Below, piece after piece: positions 20,715 to 30,400 of a stretch of DNA of 64,000 nucleotides; the first letter of the stretch is position 1; every line of letters begins with the position of its first letter. A program made the position numbers and the translations under genes. The notes beneath the pieces are model-generated. The model was not told the DNA's origin, did not search any database, and saw nothing but the letters and a program-made list of their open reading frames with translations. The stretch covers positions 248,001 to 312,000 of the forward strand of contig WHVD01000009.1 of the NCBI GenBank assembly GCA_015178975.1. The letters run 5' to 3'. This DNA comes from Hysterangium stoloniferum. Its lineage: Eukaryota; Basidiomycota; Agaricomycetes; Hysterangiales; Hysterangiaceae.

Positions 20715-20927
20715 ACACCTACACCCTATTGTTACCTACACCCTATTGTTTCCCTTTTGCGTCACCTCCCCACTATTGTTTGCAATCACACTTAAATACA
20801 TGCAAATTGACATCAGATACCTCAGTTGATTTACTCTCTACAAGTCAACTGAGGTATGTTGTTCTTTCACTAACTACTAGACAAGATACTGACTCTATCC
20901 TAGATATTATCTGTCTTAGTTATTACA
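20715..20927 (+). repeat. copia 3' LTR, 5'-truncated
   Basis: Matches the 5' LTR from 'CTATTGTTACCTAC' to the terminal TTAGTTATTACA and is followed by the GACAG duplication. The first 80-100 bp of the LTR are not recognisable in front of it. Confidence 0.8.
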
Positions 20928-20932
20928 GACAG

Positions 20933-22465
20933 GACAGTTGTTAGGACCCAATCTTGAACTTGACCTTGGCTCTGACCCTGAACTCAACTTCAGACCCATT
21001 CATGACTCAGATCCCCTTTTGCCTTATGACAAAATGTTAGACATACATATATTTTGTAATCAAGATCTCTTCCTAATCTGTCTTACTGTTCTTGTTTGTT
21101 TTCTTGATCTGTCATGACCTGTATATAGCCCCTGAACTTTGAATCTGATAATCAAGAACTTTAAAACCTTATTTACTTTATCAAGTATATATATTGCTAT
21201 ATTGCTTGACATAAAAATTTAATATTTCATTCAGATTCAGTTCATCAGATGATACTCTGGACAATAGGGAAATATTATATATATTCTGGATCAGATAAAA
21301 GCTAGTCAAATAATTATCTGTAGATTAGCCTTTTGGAATAAATTACACAACATGGATTGGTAGGCCAGACAGTTCTGGTTAAGTTTCTGAATAAAATAAA
21401 GTTAAATTATATTTACTATTTTTGAAAATTCACATATGTACCAGAGAATACACCCTATCCCAAAGATTAGGTCATAACCCAAATGCTTAACTATGACATT
21501 TGTGCATATTTTAAAAGGGCATACAAGAAAGATAAAATTTCTAGGATAATGGAATATAAACTCATCACATAATATAGTCATAGTCAGAAGAACAGTCTCA
21601 CTTAAAAGTACGAGGATTTTTCAGTAAAACCTTTGTATATTGAAAAAATTGTTACCATCCTCTCAATGTCAACTCTTGATCTCTGCTTTGACTCAGTTCC
21701 CAACCAACATCCTTCATGTATGTAACTTTGTCAACTCTCATCATATCACCAAGTCATGCTTTTGACCTCAGTTCCTATCCATAAACTGATTGTGATTTTA
21801 ACTGTCCCTTGATTTCATGATGAAATCTCAGATGTACCTTCAGAACCGAAGAACCCTGTTTCTGATTCATCTTATTTTTTTGGTTGTTCATTCACTTCAG
21901 ACATGTTCCTTATTGTATTCTTTTTCTGTTTTGTTGTTTGTCTGGATTGGTAGCACAATAGCTCCTGGACATATATAACTTAGGGGGTTACAAAAGTACT
22001 TGCATGAGTCACTAAAATAGGGAAATATATATATTTATAGTGCTGCATATAGTATATATACCTATATTTTAAAGGAAACGATCATAAAAACAACTAACAG
22101 TGTTAGTATAGGCCACCGTCAATTGTATGTATATAGTTTTTTCTGTTAGAATACGAGTATTGAAGGAATACGCGCCCGAAAATATCAAGGCAGCGCGGCA
22201 AGTAAAGTTATGTCTCAAAATGATGTAATTCGGGGAAATTTCTATCTACTCGAATTAAGTCTCCTCCTAAACGTATCCTTATATTTTTTAGTCCAACGAA
22301 TGCTGAGGCATTTAAATTGTCTTCACTTTCCCAATGATTGAAGAGGTCAATCCTCTCAGGAAATCCAGACCCATTGCCCTTTTGATGAGGTACTGTGGGA
22401 CTCAGGCAAAAAGTAACACTACCCATTCAGACTTCCTATGAGTTTTTGGATCTGAGTCTCTTTCT
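20933..22465. other. AT-rich spacer beyond the copia element
   Basis: No gene recognised. If the two elements are removed, this flank should contain the lost 3' end of the NLR gene: joining 15161 to 20933 in the ankyrin frame gives a stop (TAG) within a few codons. From about 21000 the sequence is AT-rich with many TATATA runs. Confidence 0.45.
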
Positions 22466-22545
22466 GGTGTGGCTTGTGCGGGATTCGAACCCACGACCTG
22501 AGCACTCGTGCTGGCATAACCACCAAACATGGCACAAGGACTTAT
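22466..22545 (-). other. tRNA-like remnant with perfect B box
   Basis: On the minus strand the T arm GTGGG-TTCGAAT-CCCGC is complete and contains a perfect B box GGTTCGAATCC. An A-box-like 'TTTGGTGGTTATGCC' lies at the right distance. The anticodon arm cannot form a 7-base loop and only 5 of 7 acceptor pairs form, so this is a pseudo-tRNA or SINE head. Minus-strand sequence at 22611-22690 (B-box-like GGTTCGAATCT) is a second, weaker case. Confidence 0.55.
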
Positions 22546-22699
22546 AATACCACGCACTTGAAACTGCACCTTTTATTGTAAAAATATTCATACAGAAAAT
22601 TGGCGGAAAATCACAAGTAGATTCGAACCGTAAGCTTGTCCAGTGATCAATGCCGCCACCAAGGTCTACCTCACAAGCGTGTTATTTGCCATTGACAGT

Positions 22700-23951
22700 A
22701 GTATACCAACTCATCGAGCCTGCCAACCGAATCTCATGGCTTAATCAAACAATGCAAGAGTTGGACTCGTGTACGTCAACCACTATAACTCTGTTTTCGT
22801 AAGGGTAATCTAAATCATCTCGATTCAAGGATACCTGGGATTTTTAGCCTTTTGTTCATGACAAAAAATTTTCGAAATTCAGAAGTAGGTTGTGTCACTT
22901 GGGACGATGGGACAACCTGTCGTATCATGGCTGGAAGCGTACAAAATTGTTGATCGTTTCCTGAACGCAGTCATTTCAATTCACACATGGAGTTCCTGCT
23001 TGAGAGTAAACGGTGGCGGTGGCTCATGTCAAAATTAATAATACCCATAAATACAAAGAACCCGTTGCGAGTTCCTTCTTTGCTCCTTACGGACAGTTAA
23101 CCCACCTAGTATTACTCCGGTTACATGCTGCATTCATGTATCGTGTCCCGAAGCCGCTAGGATAATAAATGCGAATTTATTTTCGGGACGTCTAAAAACA
23201 AAGACGGTTCCGTTCATTGACTCGGTATTGAGTAAGTTCAGCGAAAATAAATCAATTAATGTCTCCAAGAGCAAGTGACGAGACTTCGATTTTAACAAAG
23301 CTGAGTGATGTTTCAATGCTTTTAAATATCCGATGGACCTCAAAATTACAATGTTCCGCATGAAAATATGTAGCGAAAGGCGGTTTATTTATTTAGAGTC
23401 TAATCATGGCTACTCCGTCTACTAGTAGTCTCATTTCGCTACGATTAATATTACATATCGCCGACTTAGAATTTTTACCGAATGCACCAACAAAGCCTCA
23501 CTTTGAGATATAATTTCCTAGTTGGCATAAATTGGCAGAGAGGAGGTTGAGATGTCCGCTTTTTGTTGCCTGTTTAGTGGCGTTTCTGTCGACAGAATAT
23601 CTCCTTTCTTTCCAAACCCTACGTCGTATAATATAATATAATCCCTAGGGCAATGCGCCCTTCTCTATACATGTCATTGTTGTCATCAACACAGAGATGC
23701 GTGACCGACGCTTCATTTACCCTTTATTCACTCGGGCATGTGCAGTGAACTCCTTCAGCATCAGGCCCTCTCACTTTACAAAATGGAAAACATATGCACT
23801 ATGCGTCGAAAGCTCGTGATTACTTTGGCAAGTTTTTTTGCACATCTGATTACTCATGTGCCAGGACTCGCTGTGACGAAAATGCGTCTCATAAATCATC
23901 CAAATATTATTACAACTGATGGAACGGGGATTCTGATACAAGGCGTCCCCA
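22700..23951. other. Spacer without recognised gene
   Basis: Mixed composition. Short open frames on the minus strand (around 23134-23361) show no known motif and no supporting splice signals. Confidence 0.4.
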
Positions 23952-24482
23952 TTACAATGCCTTCCGCCCAGCCTTTTTGGCCTTGGTATGCAATCTCGAC
24001 AGCTGCTTCTTCCATCCAAAGCAAAGGTTGCAGTCTTTCCATGTATGAGTTTAACTCATGGGCATAACAGCGATATATGCTAACCTGTGCTAGTGTGCTT
24101 CTTGCATTGCCACAAACCGTCTTTGTTCTGCACCATGAGAGTGGGAAGTTCCAAAGGGTCTCGGTCCCAAGGGGTTAGCTAATAATGAATGCGAATTAGA
24201 TCAATGAAACTCCAGCACAACAATACCTACGCCGAAGAATCCATCGTTTTCCTTGTGGGGAGCGTTGTCAATTAGACGCGACGTGACTCGTGTGCTCTAC
24301 TTATTGCACTACTTACTTCTCTTCCATCAAATGGACACTCAGTGCACTTGAACGTAGATATATCAGATCTCATTTCCAACCACCCGTTGACGAGTGGAAC
24401 TTACTATTTCTTTCTGGTGTTGAGTGCAGAAGAGCGCCTCGTTAACCTCGATGGTGGTGGTAGAGGCGTCAGAACCAGACAT
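23952..24482 (-). CDS. Small Cys-rich protein (101 aa), five exons
   Basis: Conserved-looking basidiomycete protein of unknown function. Exons, in minus-strand order: 24482-24405, 24346-24317, 24251-24231 (21 nt), 24178-24085, 24034-23952; all GT-AG and in phase. The protein starts MSGSDASTTTIEVNEALFC, then 'CTQHQKEICTECPFDGRE', 'ENDGFFGL', 'GLWQCKKHTST', 'CNLCFGWKKQL', and ends in a basic tail 'HTKAKKAGRKAL'. Three Cys/His pairs (CTQH, CTEC, CKKH) and CNLC suggest two zinc-binding sites. I see no transmembrane segment or signal peptide, and the basic tail could bind nucleic acid. Divergent from the PLAC8 gene. Function not assigned. Confidence 0.75.
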
Positions 24483-25227
24483 GTTGCTTAAGAAATGCGG
24501 ACGTCGCGGGTGAGAGCAATGGGCAGTCAATGAGAAGCAGGAGGCGTGTGGGTACTAAGTATGTCACCCAGGGGTCACGAGACACCTCCCAAGGTAAATT
24601 CGGCACCAAGTGTGTTAATAAAGGCTCTCACATCGTCGCGTGACAGTTTAGATAAGGGAATTGGTACCTGTGGATTCGACATTAAGCTGAAACTCCGCAA
24701 CCTTACTCAATACTTAATATGGCTCGTGACACGTTACTATCCTGTGCATATATGTAGGACATAACCCGCCAACCCGGGTGTGGCGTCAAAGGTTGTGCAC
24801 TGTGGTTCGTCACTTGGCATATAGATATCTATCCTTTCAGCTGTTCGTTAGTTTCAAGTCATTTCAGTTGCTCAGAGGTGCTGAACCGTGACGGTAGCCA
24901 TGGTTCTATTGATTGTAGTTGGACCCTATTTTCGGGGGTTCTTTGAGAGGCAAGAATTAATCTGAATACTGTGCCCTATTAGCTGCTCTGGCAAGATGTA
25001 ATTAATTCGAAGGTTAGTCATGATCCAAGCTTATCAAATCAAAAAACCCTCCTTGTCTCTCTTAAAAGGACTTGATTTTGAACTTGCCCAAAACAGGTCC
25101 CTTTCACCCCCTTCCCTTTTCACAAGCTCTATCACTCGTTCGATATCATCAATGGCTGTTAGTGTTGCCTTCGCCAACCGTTTCCTCACGGAGCTAATCT
25201 GTATTGTAGCAATACGACCAGCAACCT
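24483..25227. promoter_or_regulatory. Shared intergenic region of a divergent gene pair
   Basis: The 745-bp gap between the starts of the Cys-rich gene (-) and the PLAC8 gene (+) must hold both promoters. I see no clear TATA box or repeated operator. A 40-bp CT-rich tract lies at about 25045-25130, upstream of the PLAC8 start. Confidence 0.35.
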
Positions 25228-25804
25228 ATGGCCGTTCCCCAGATGGAGATGAATGCGGGTGGGAACCGAAACGCTCTGAACAAGCCTTTCAATGGCTCCG
25301 GTGAACGCGAGTGGAGCTACAGTCTCTTTGATTGCTTTGGCGACGCTAGCACATGTCAGTAGACTTCCCCTCCCCTTCCCTAAGATCAGAAATACGAAGG
25401 TTGACATGATTTTACGTTGACAGTCTTGATCTCCTGGTGTTTCCCCTGCGTCGTCTACTCTCAGAACAAGTCTCGTTATGAACACTTGGAGCAGAAGGGT
25501 TTCCCCCATCCCTCCAGCGGAGATTCTATCAGTGGAGACTGTTTCCTCTACGCTTGTCTCACTGGTTGCTGTTGTCTTGGATCCCTTCTTCAGGTATATC
25601 TATAACCCAGTATCATCAAAGGGTTGTCATTGATAAATCCGATTATAGATGAGCACTCGTGGAAATATAAGGAGGAGATATCGCATTGAAGGTGGAAGCT
25701 GTGAGGACTGCCTCGCAGCCTTGTGCTGCATTCCTTGTGAACTTACTGAAGGGAGCAGAGAACTTGAGCTCGAGGAACAGAGCATGGGCCAACATAAGGG
25801 GTGA
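25228..25804 (+). CDS. PLAC8 family cysteine-rich protein (150 aa)
   Basis: PLAC8/DUF614 protein; relatives in plants and fungi are plasma-membrane proteins tied to cadmium resistance, calcium entry or cell size. Three exons: 25228-25354, 25424-25593, 25649-25804. The start MAVPQMEMNAGG is the first ATG after an in-frame stop. Family marks in order: 'GEREWSYSLFDCFGD', 'SWCFPCVVYSQNKSR', 'HLEQKGFPHPS', 'GDCFLYACLTGCCCLGSLLQ' (hydrophobic Cys-rich segment), 'RRRYRIEGGSCEDCLAALCC' and 'PCELTEGSRELELEEQS'. The first conserved Cys pair is changed: the first junction codes Phe where Cys is usual ('STF-LISW'). Otherwise full length. Confidence 0.88.
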
Positions 25805-26039
25805 TCTTTTAATCTTACCCCAGAATTTTTGTAGTCGATATCGGATACGCCGGCAGCAGCAGCTGTATGAGACTCTGATTCCTTCCATTCGTTGCATATG
25901 ATTAGATCCCTGCTTACCAAGCTCATTCTTCGAACTTCAGTCAATAAATGACATGTCTGATGCCTTGCTCAAACCCTATAAATGCCTCCTGACACGCTTT
26001 TAGTAAAGATGAGGTTGGCGTCGTCAGCGTAGCTACCCG

Positions 26040-27420
26040 GCTATCGACCTCACACTCTTACAAAACACTCGTGCTGCCAAGTTCCTCATTCTTGAGGAGT
26101 ATAGACTCGCTTACAACGCCATTCTTGCGGATACGCTTAAGAAGAAAGAGGAAGGGGTTAAATCTGCCTTTGTAGTCACAGGTCAACAAACCAGGAATCG
26201 GTGTGTCAGATCGACCACCAGCGTCAACTAATCTAACCCGATAGGGAAAACATTGTTCTTATTGTACCTTACCTTTTGGTCCGTCGACTCCAAGAGCGGG
26301 AATCCGTCGCTCTCCAGATCCACGCCAATGTATCCGTCCTCTTCAGCGAGGACGGCGTAAGTCGGCATCCAGATGTGCTATCCGCCGTTGTTATTCCAAA
26401 GGGCGCCTGGGCATTTTCCAATTCGTCGGGTGGAGAGCAACTCGGGCCTGTGTCGCCTTCCAATCACCACGAGCACACGTCATACACACGGGTTCGCCGG
26501 CTGCTTGTCGTTGGAAGGATTGGGTAATGCGCCTTAGCGCTAAGAAGTACATCATAGACATATGGTCGTTGGGGGAGCTTTGAACATTGTTGTGCGTGGT
26601 ATCATCTCATCTACACTGTTATTCTTCTGAGACATTCGTATCAGCATTATCTCCGGGCTCGATGTTGAGTACGGCGTGGCACTCTCTGAGAAATATAAAC
26701 CGAACCCCAGGATCATCAAGCCGATCGAGGAGGAACCTTGACGATATCCAAGCAGCGGCCGTCGCAGTTGCAAGCCAAATATCAACATTTCTTTTGGATC
26801 TCCAAAAATTGGATTTCAGTTCCGACATTTCCTCGAAGATATTCGCTGTGAGGCCTAAGAATCTGATATCGCGACTGCCTGGTCTGTATATCCTGACACC
26901 ATTTCTAGCCAGGACCCTTGGCGTGGCTGTTTCTGGCCAGGCGACAGCTCAAGAACGGAGTTTCTTCGTGATGCTCAGTGGTCATCCATTTCTTTGCAAC
27001 GCCGGGGGGCTCTTTGAGAGTTACGCCACACCCGCCTCTCTAACCCAATACGTGTATCGCTTGAAAGATATCTCTCCAGTCACCCAAACCCACACTCCAT
27101 TCCAGCCCCCCGGTAGGATGATATCAGGCACGACCTCCCTGAATACCATCCAGCAGTTGTGCAATTTCTACTGACGACCTCGAGAGTCCAACTTCAACGG
27201 TATCGATGCTATCATTTCCTCTGGCAGAGCACTACAGTTCACAATAAGTGCTTCTCATAGTTCTGCGACCAAGGGCCTCGCTTGACTCAATATCATGAAT
27301 CACGAAAGCGGTGTGAAGTGGCGCCTGGTTATAGTAGGCCCAAAAAGGCGCGAAGCCGAGTCTATCTGGGATCGCCAGGTCCTGACGGGCCGATGGAAGA
27401 GTGCGCATGTTTACGCATAA
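26040..27420 (+). pseudogene. Decayed P-loop NTPase of the Crinkler/RHS type
   Basis: Coding traces in all three plus frames, in the right order for the large basidiomycete Crinkler/RHS-like family: 'RAAKFLILEEYRLAYNAI', 'ADTLKKKEEGVKSAFVVTGQ', then a Walker A (PGIGKTLFLLYL) split by a possible intron and a roughly 4-nt insertion, 'VRRLQERESVALQIHAN', 'DVLSAVVIPKGAWAFSNS', 'KKYIIDIWSLGEL', 'RMISGTTSLNTIQ', and the C-terminal domain with 'NFNGIDAIISSGRALQFTIS' and 'WRLVIVGPKR', 'SIWDRQVLTGRWKSAHVY'. At least four frame changes and several stops, so not functional. Family name from memory of the motif pattern. Confidence 0.6.
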
Positions 27421-27815
27421 CGAATATTGACTAACGGCGCCACACGCCTCCTTGTGACATCGCTTTGTGATACTAGGATATATAGCCGACCTACCTAGCA
27501 GATTACTCTAAATATCTATGCTCTGTTCCAACTATTGGAACAATAACCCAGAAATGTATTAGAGGTCAAATTCCAATTCCCTGATGTATGCGTGTCGCCC
27601 ACACACACAAAAAAAAAACTATATCATAAACACTTGATTTGTCTACTCAACTAGTCAGCATCGTAACCCGAACACATTTATATAAAAACAGACCAAGTCG
27701 AAAAAGAAAGACATGAATTCAATATAAAATAACAGACGTGTCTACATACCGTACTTATGACTCTCGTCAGTTGAGATTGTGAAAATTGCAATATAACGGT
27801 GCGGTTGTAGAGTCT
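27421..27815. other. Spacer
   Basis: No gene recognised. It contains an A-run at 27608-27617. Confidence 0.4.
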
Positions 27816-28551
27816 GGGTGAGAAAGCGGACTACTCATCAAGGTTACAAGCTCTATGGAAGACCAAAGCCAAGGCGACTCGCTCTACACTCTGGGGGAGA
27901 AGTCTACGGAACAACGCATTTGGGAATAGGTCGAAGAGGTCGAGGAAGGAGAGATAGAAGTCTATATGAACTAGCAGATGGGCGGGCGGGAGCGCATGTT
28001 GGGTTGCGAGAAATGGAAAACAAACTTGCACACGACGCAAGTGTTAGAGAGCGGCAGATGCAGGACCAGATGACTTTTGCGACGCAGGAAGAGAGGCAGC
28101 GGATTCGGGCTGAACTGTCCACTCAGATCCTTGACAGTGCGACAATGTGAAAGGAGGGGCTACGTGGGGTCGCATCGGTGGGCGTGTGGACCCGAACCCG
28201 AACAACCTTCGTGAACTCCAGCTGTATTCAAAAAACACAGTGATACGCGAGAAATTGCCCTCTGCGTCCACTCCACGTCTACTTCCTGCCGTACTAACAC
28301 CAGCGGCAGCGGCAGTCCCACACCAGTTGCAAAATCGGCGGCACCACTCTTCTGGATTCCCAAATGAGCCGTCACCGTCTACATCACCATCGACATCAAC
28401 ATCAACAGTACGCCCAGTTACGAGGCCGATGGGGGGTACAAGTGCGCCCACGCTGTTGTCTGGTTCACCGGTGGGCGCCAAGAGTGGCGGTGCGGTTCAT
28501 AGTGATGAGTACACAATGCCCCAACCTAAACAATGGCTCCCACCATCATAG
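27816..28551 (+). pseudogene. Possible decayed protein-coding segment
   Basis: C+G content rises and plus-strand frames look coding in pieces: 'EDQSQGDSLYTLGEKSTEQR' and 'VEEVEEGEIEVYMN' with two in-frame stops, then, one frame over, a coiled-coil-like 'MENKLAHDASVRERQMQDQM', 'EERQRIRAELSTQILDSATM', then a Ser/Thr/Pro-rich stretch (28260-28550). I do not recognise the family. Overlapping open frames on the minus strand exist but carry no motif. Confidence 0.35.
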
Positions 28552-28639
28552 TCCAAACCATAGATACATTTTGAACCATCGGGAGCTGGTGCGGGACAAG
28601 CATGCAAACCCCCGATACAATTCGGTTTGGCGGGGATGA

Positions 28640-29194
28640 CGTCCCCCTTGACCTTTAATTGTTTAGTGGATTTAATATGTGCTTCAATCATACATTTTTT
28701 TTCCTTATTTTTCTTATATATCTATTTTTTACTTACAGTTTGTTGTTACAGCTGTTTCGGGTACATAATGCCGTGTTTGAAAATCAACAAAAATTCCGCT
28801 TTGGATCTCAAAAGTAATTGCCAGGAGGATGCCACACCTATGAACGTCAGTGGGCCATTAACACCTGGTTGGCCTATACAGGATATGATCTGGTGTTCCC
28901 TTTCACTGCTATGAAATTATCCTACTGATCTCCTACTGTCATGCCATTCTGTGGAGAATTCATTGATGCTTGCCTATACCCTAAATCTGAGGTTGCTTTG
29001 GAGGCAGTCAATTACCCAAGTGATTTCAGGAATGGAATTTGCAAGAATGTTAGATAGTGTGTGGTGTCATGAAAAAGAATTTGGGTGGGTCCAGTTGCAT
29101 GACATATATTGAGTCCTTGTTTATTTGTTTGTGCTCAAAAAGTGTGTTAATACTGTTGCTTGTATCTTGCTATGTACATGCATATGTAGGCATG
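28640..29194. other. T-rich spacer
   Basis: AT-rich; no gene recognised. Begins a repeat-dense island that runs to about 30.8 kb. Confidence 0.4.
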
Positions 29195-30038
29195 TGTTAG
29201 GATCCTCACCTTTTCAGGCCCTGTAGCTTGTTTTCACATTGACAACCCTCCAGCAACCTGATATCAGTACTCCTGACTACAGCATCACTGCCCCTAGCAC
29301 CCCAACACTTGGTTTATGTTAAGATCTAAGGTCAAAGGGGGAAAAGGGTATTTATATTGGAGGGCCAATAATAGAAATCATACTAGTCAGGAGGTCCAAC
29401 TCTATAAAACAAGTGGAGCTTAGCTTCAACTTATGTGTTGCACCCTCACATGAACTGTGAAGGTGCTCCAGTATTTCAAACAGAGCAGATAGTATGATGG
29501 AGACTGAAAGACAACACTTAGCTCAATTGACCAGAGGGTCAAAATACTAAGAGTCATGTGAGTAAGAGTTGCAGCTTGCCAACAACATCCTTGAGAGTAT
29601 TAAGAGAAGAGTAAAGGGGACTTTAAACAAGAGGAGGGTAATCTAAGTCAATATTTGAACTGGAGAATTATAGCATACATGAGGGGGTTTTTATACAAAA
29701 TTATGACAGATGATCAGAAGGCTGATCAAGGAAGCAGGAAATCATGATAGGTCAAAGGAAGTGGGAAAAAGAGGAAAGATCAAACTAAATCTAAATGTGA
29801 TGAAACACAAGTATTCTAAAGCTTGTGAGGTGGCAAATAACACATACACATCTTAACAGGTGATGGGAGAACATCGGAATGGAGACAGAGTGGGATGGCC
29901 CAAAAGGTAATCTGCAGAGGGATAGGTGTTGGGGTGCCACAGGTGGTGACACCATGGTCAGGGATACTGATAGTGGGGTGCCAGAGGGTTATGAGGTAAA
30001 AGCAAGTTGCCGGGATCTGAAATGATAGGATCCTAACA
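29195..30038. mobile_element. LTR-like element, family 5 (844 bp)
   Basis: Starts TGTTAGGATCC and ends GGATCCTAACA, a perfect 11-bp inverted terminus in TG...CA form. It contains the shared LTR motif at about 29410-29450 (AGCTTCAACTTATGTGTTGC then ACCCTCACA). No clear target duplication (GCATG versus GTTTG). Confidence 0.7.
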
Positions 30039-30219
30039 GTTTGCTATACATACCCTTTTAATCAATCCATTCCACTCCCATCCCAATACTTTCCCATCAT
30101 CTGCTCTACATGTACACATCATTTGCCACCTCAAACCCTTTTAATATTTTACTATTACTTTTTATTTAGTTCCTATCATCCCTCCATGGACCTTTAGTCT
30201 ATTATGTACTACCTGCTTG

Positions 30220-30400
30220 TTTCAAAATACTGGAACACCCCAACAGTTTATGTGAGGGTGCAACACATAAGTTGAAGCCAAGCTCCACTTGTCCTGTAGA
30301 ACCAGACCTCTTAGTTAAATATGCTTTGAACCCTATGGACCCCTGGAGCTTGTCCTCTTCATCTCTAGGAACCCCCTACTTGTTTAGACATTAACAGCAT
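30220..30400. repeat. LTR fragment, inverse of part of family 5
   Basis: 30225-30310 is the reverse complement relative of 29395-29485: 'AAATACTGGAACACC', 'GTGAGGGTGCAACACATAAG', 'TTGAAGCCAAGCTCCACTTG'. Only a fragment is present; ends are not defined. Confidence 0.65.

Larger units (their letters stand above)
15162..20927 (+). mobile_element. Degenerate Ty1/copia retrotransposon with nested insertions
   Basis: Flanked by a perfect duplication GACAG (15157-15161 and 20928-20932). The left LTR starts TGTTGTGATTC; the right LTR ends TTAGTTATTACA. Order inside: 5' LTR (split by a Tc1 element), primer-binding site, gag remnant, Tc1-type pieces, a family-2 LTR, and a 5'-truncated 3' LTR. No protease, integrase or reverse transcriptase is left, so it cannot move by itself. 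Confidence 0.85.

Noticed and set aside
22466-22545. Functional tRNA gene on the minus strand
   Set aside because: The T arm is perfect, but the anticodon arm lacks a 7-base loop and the acceptor stem pairs only 5 of 7.
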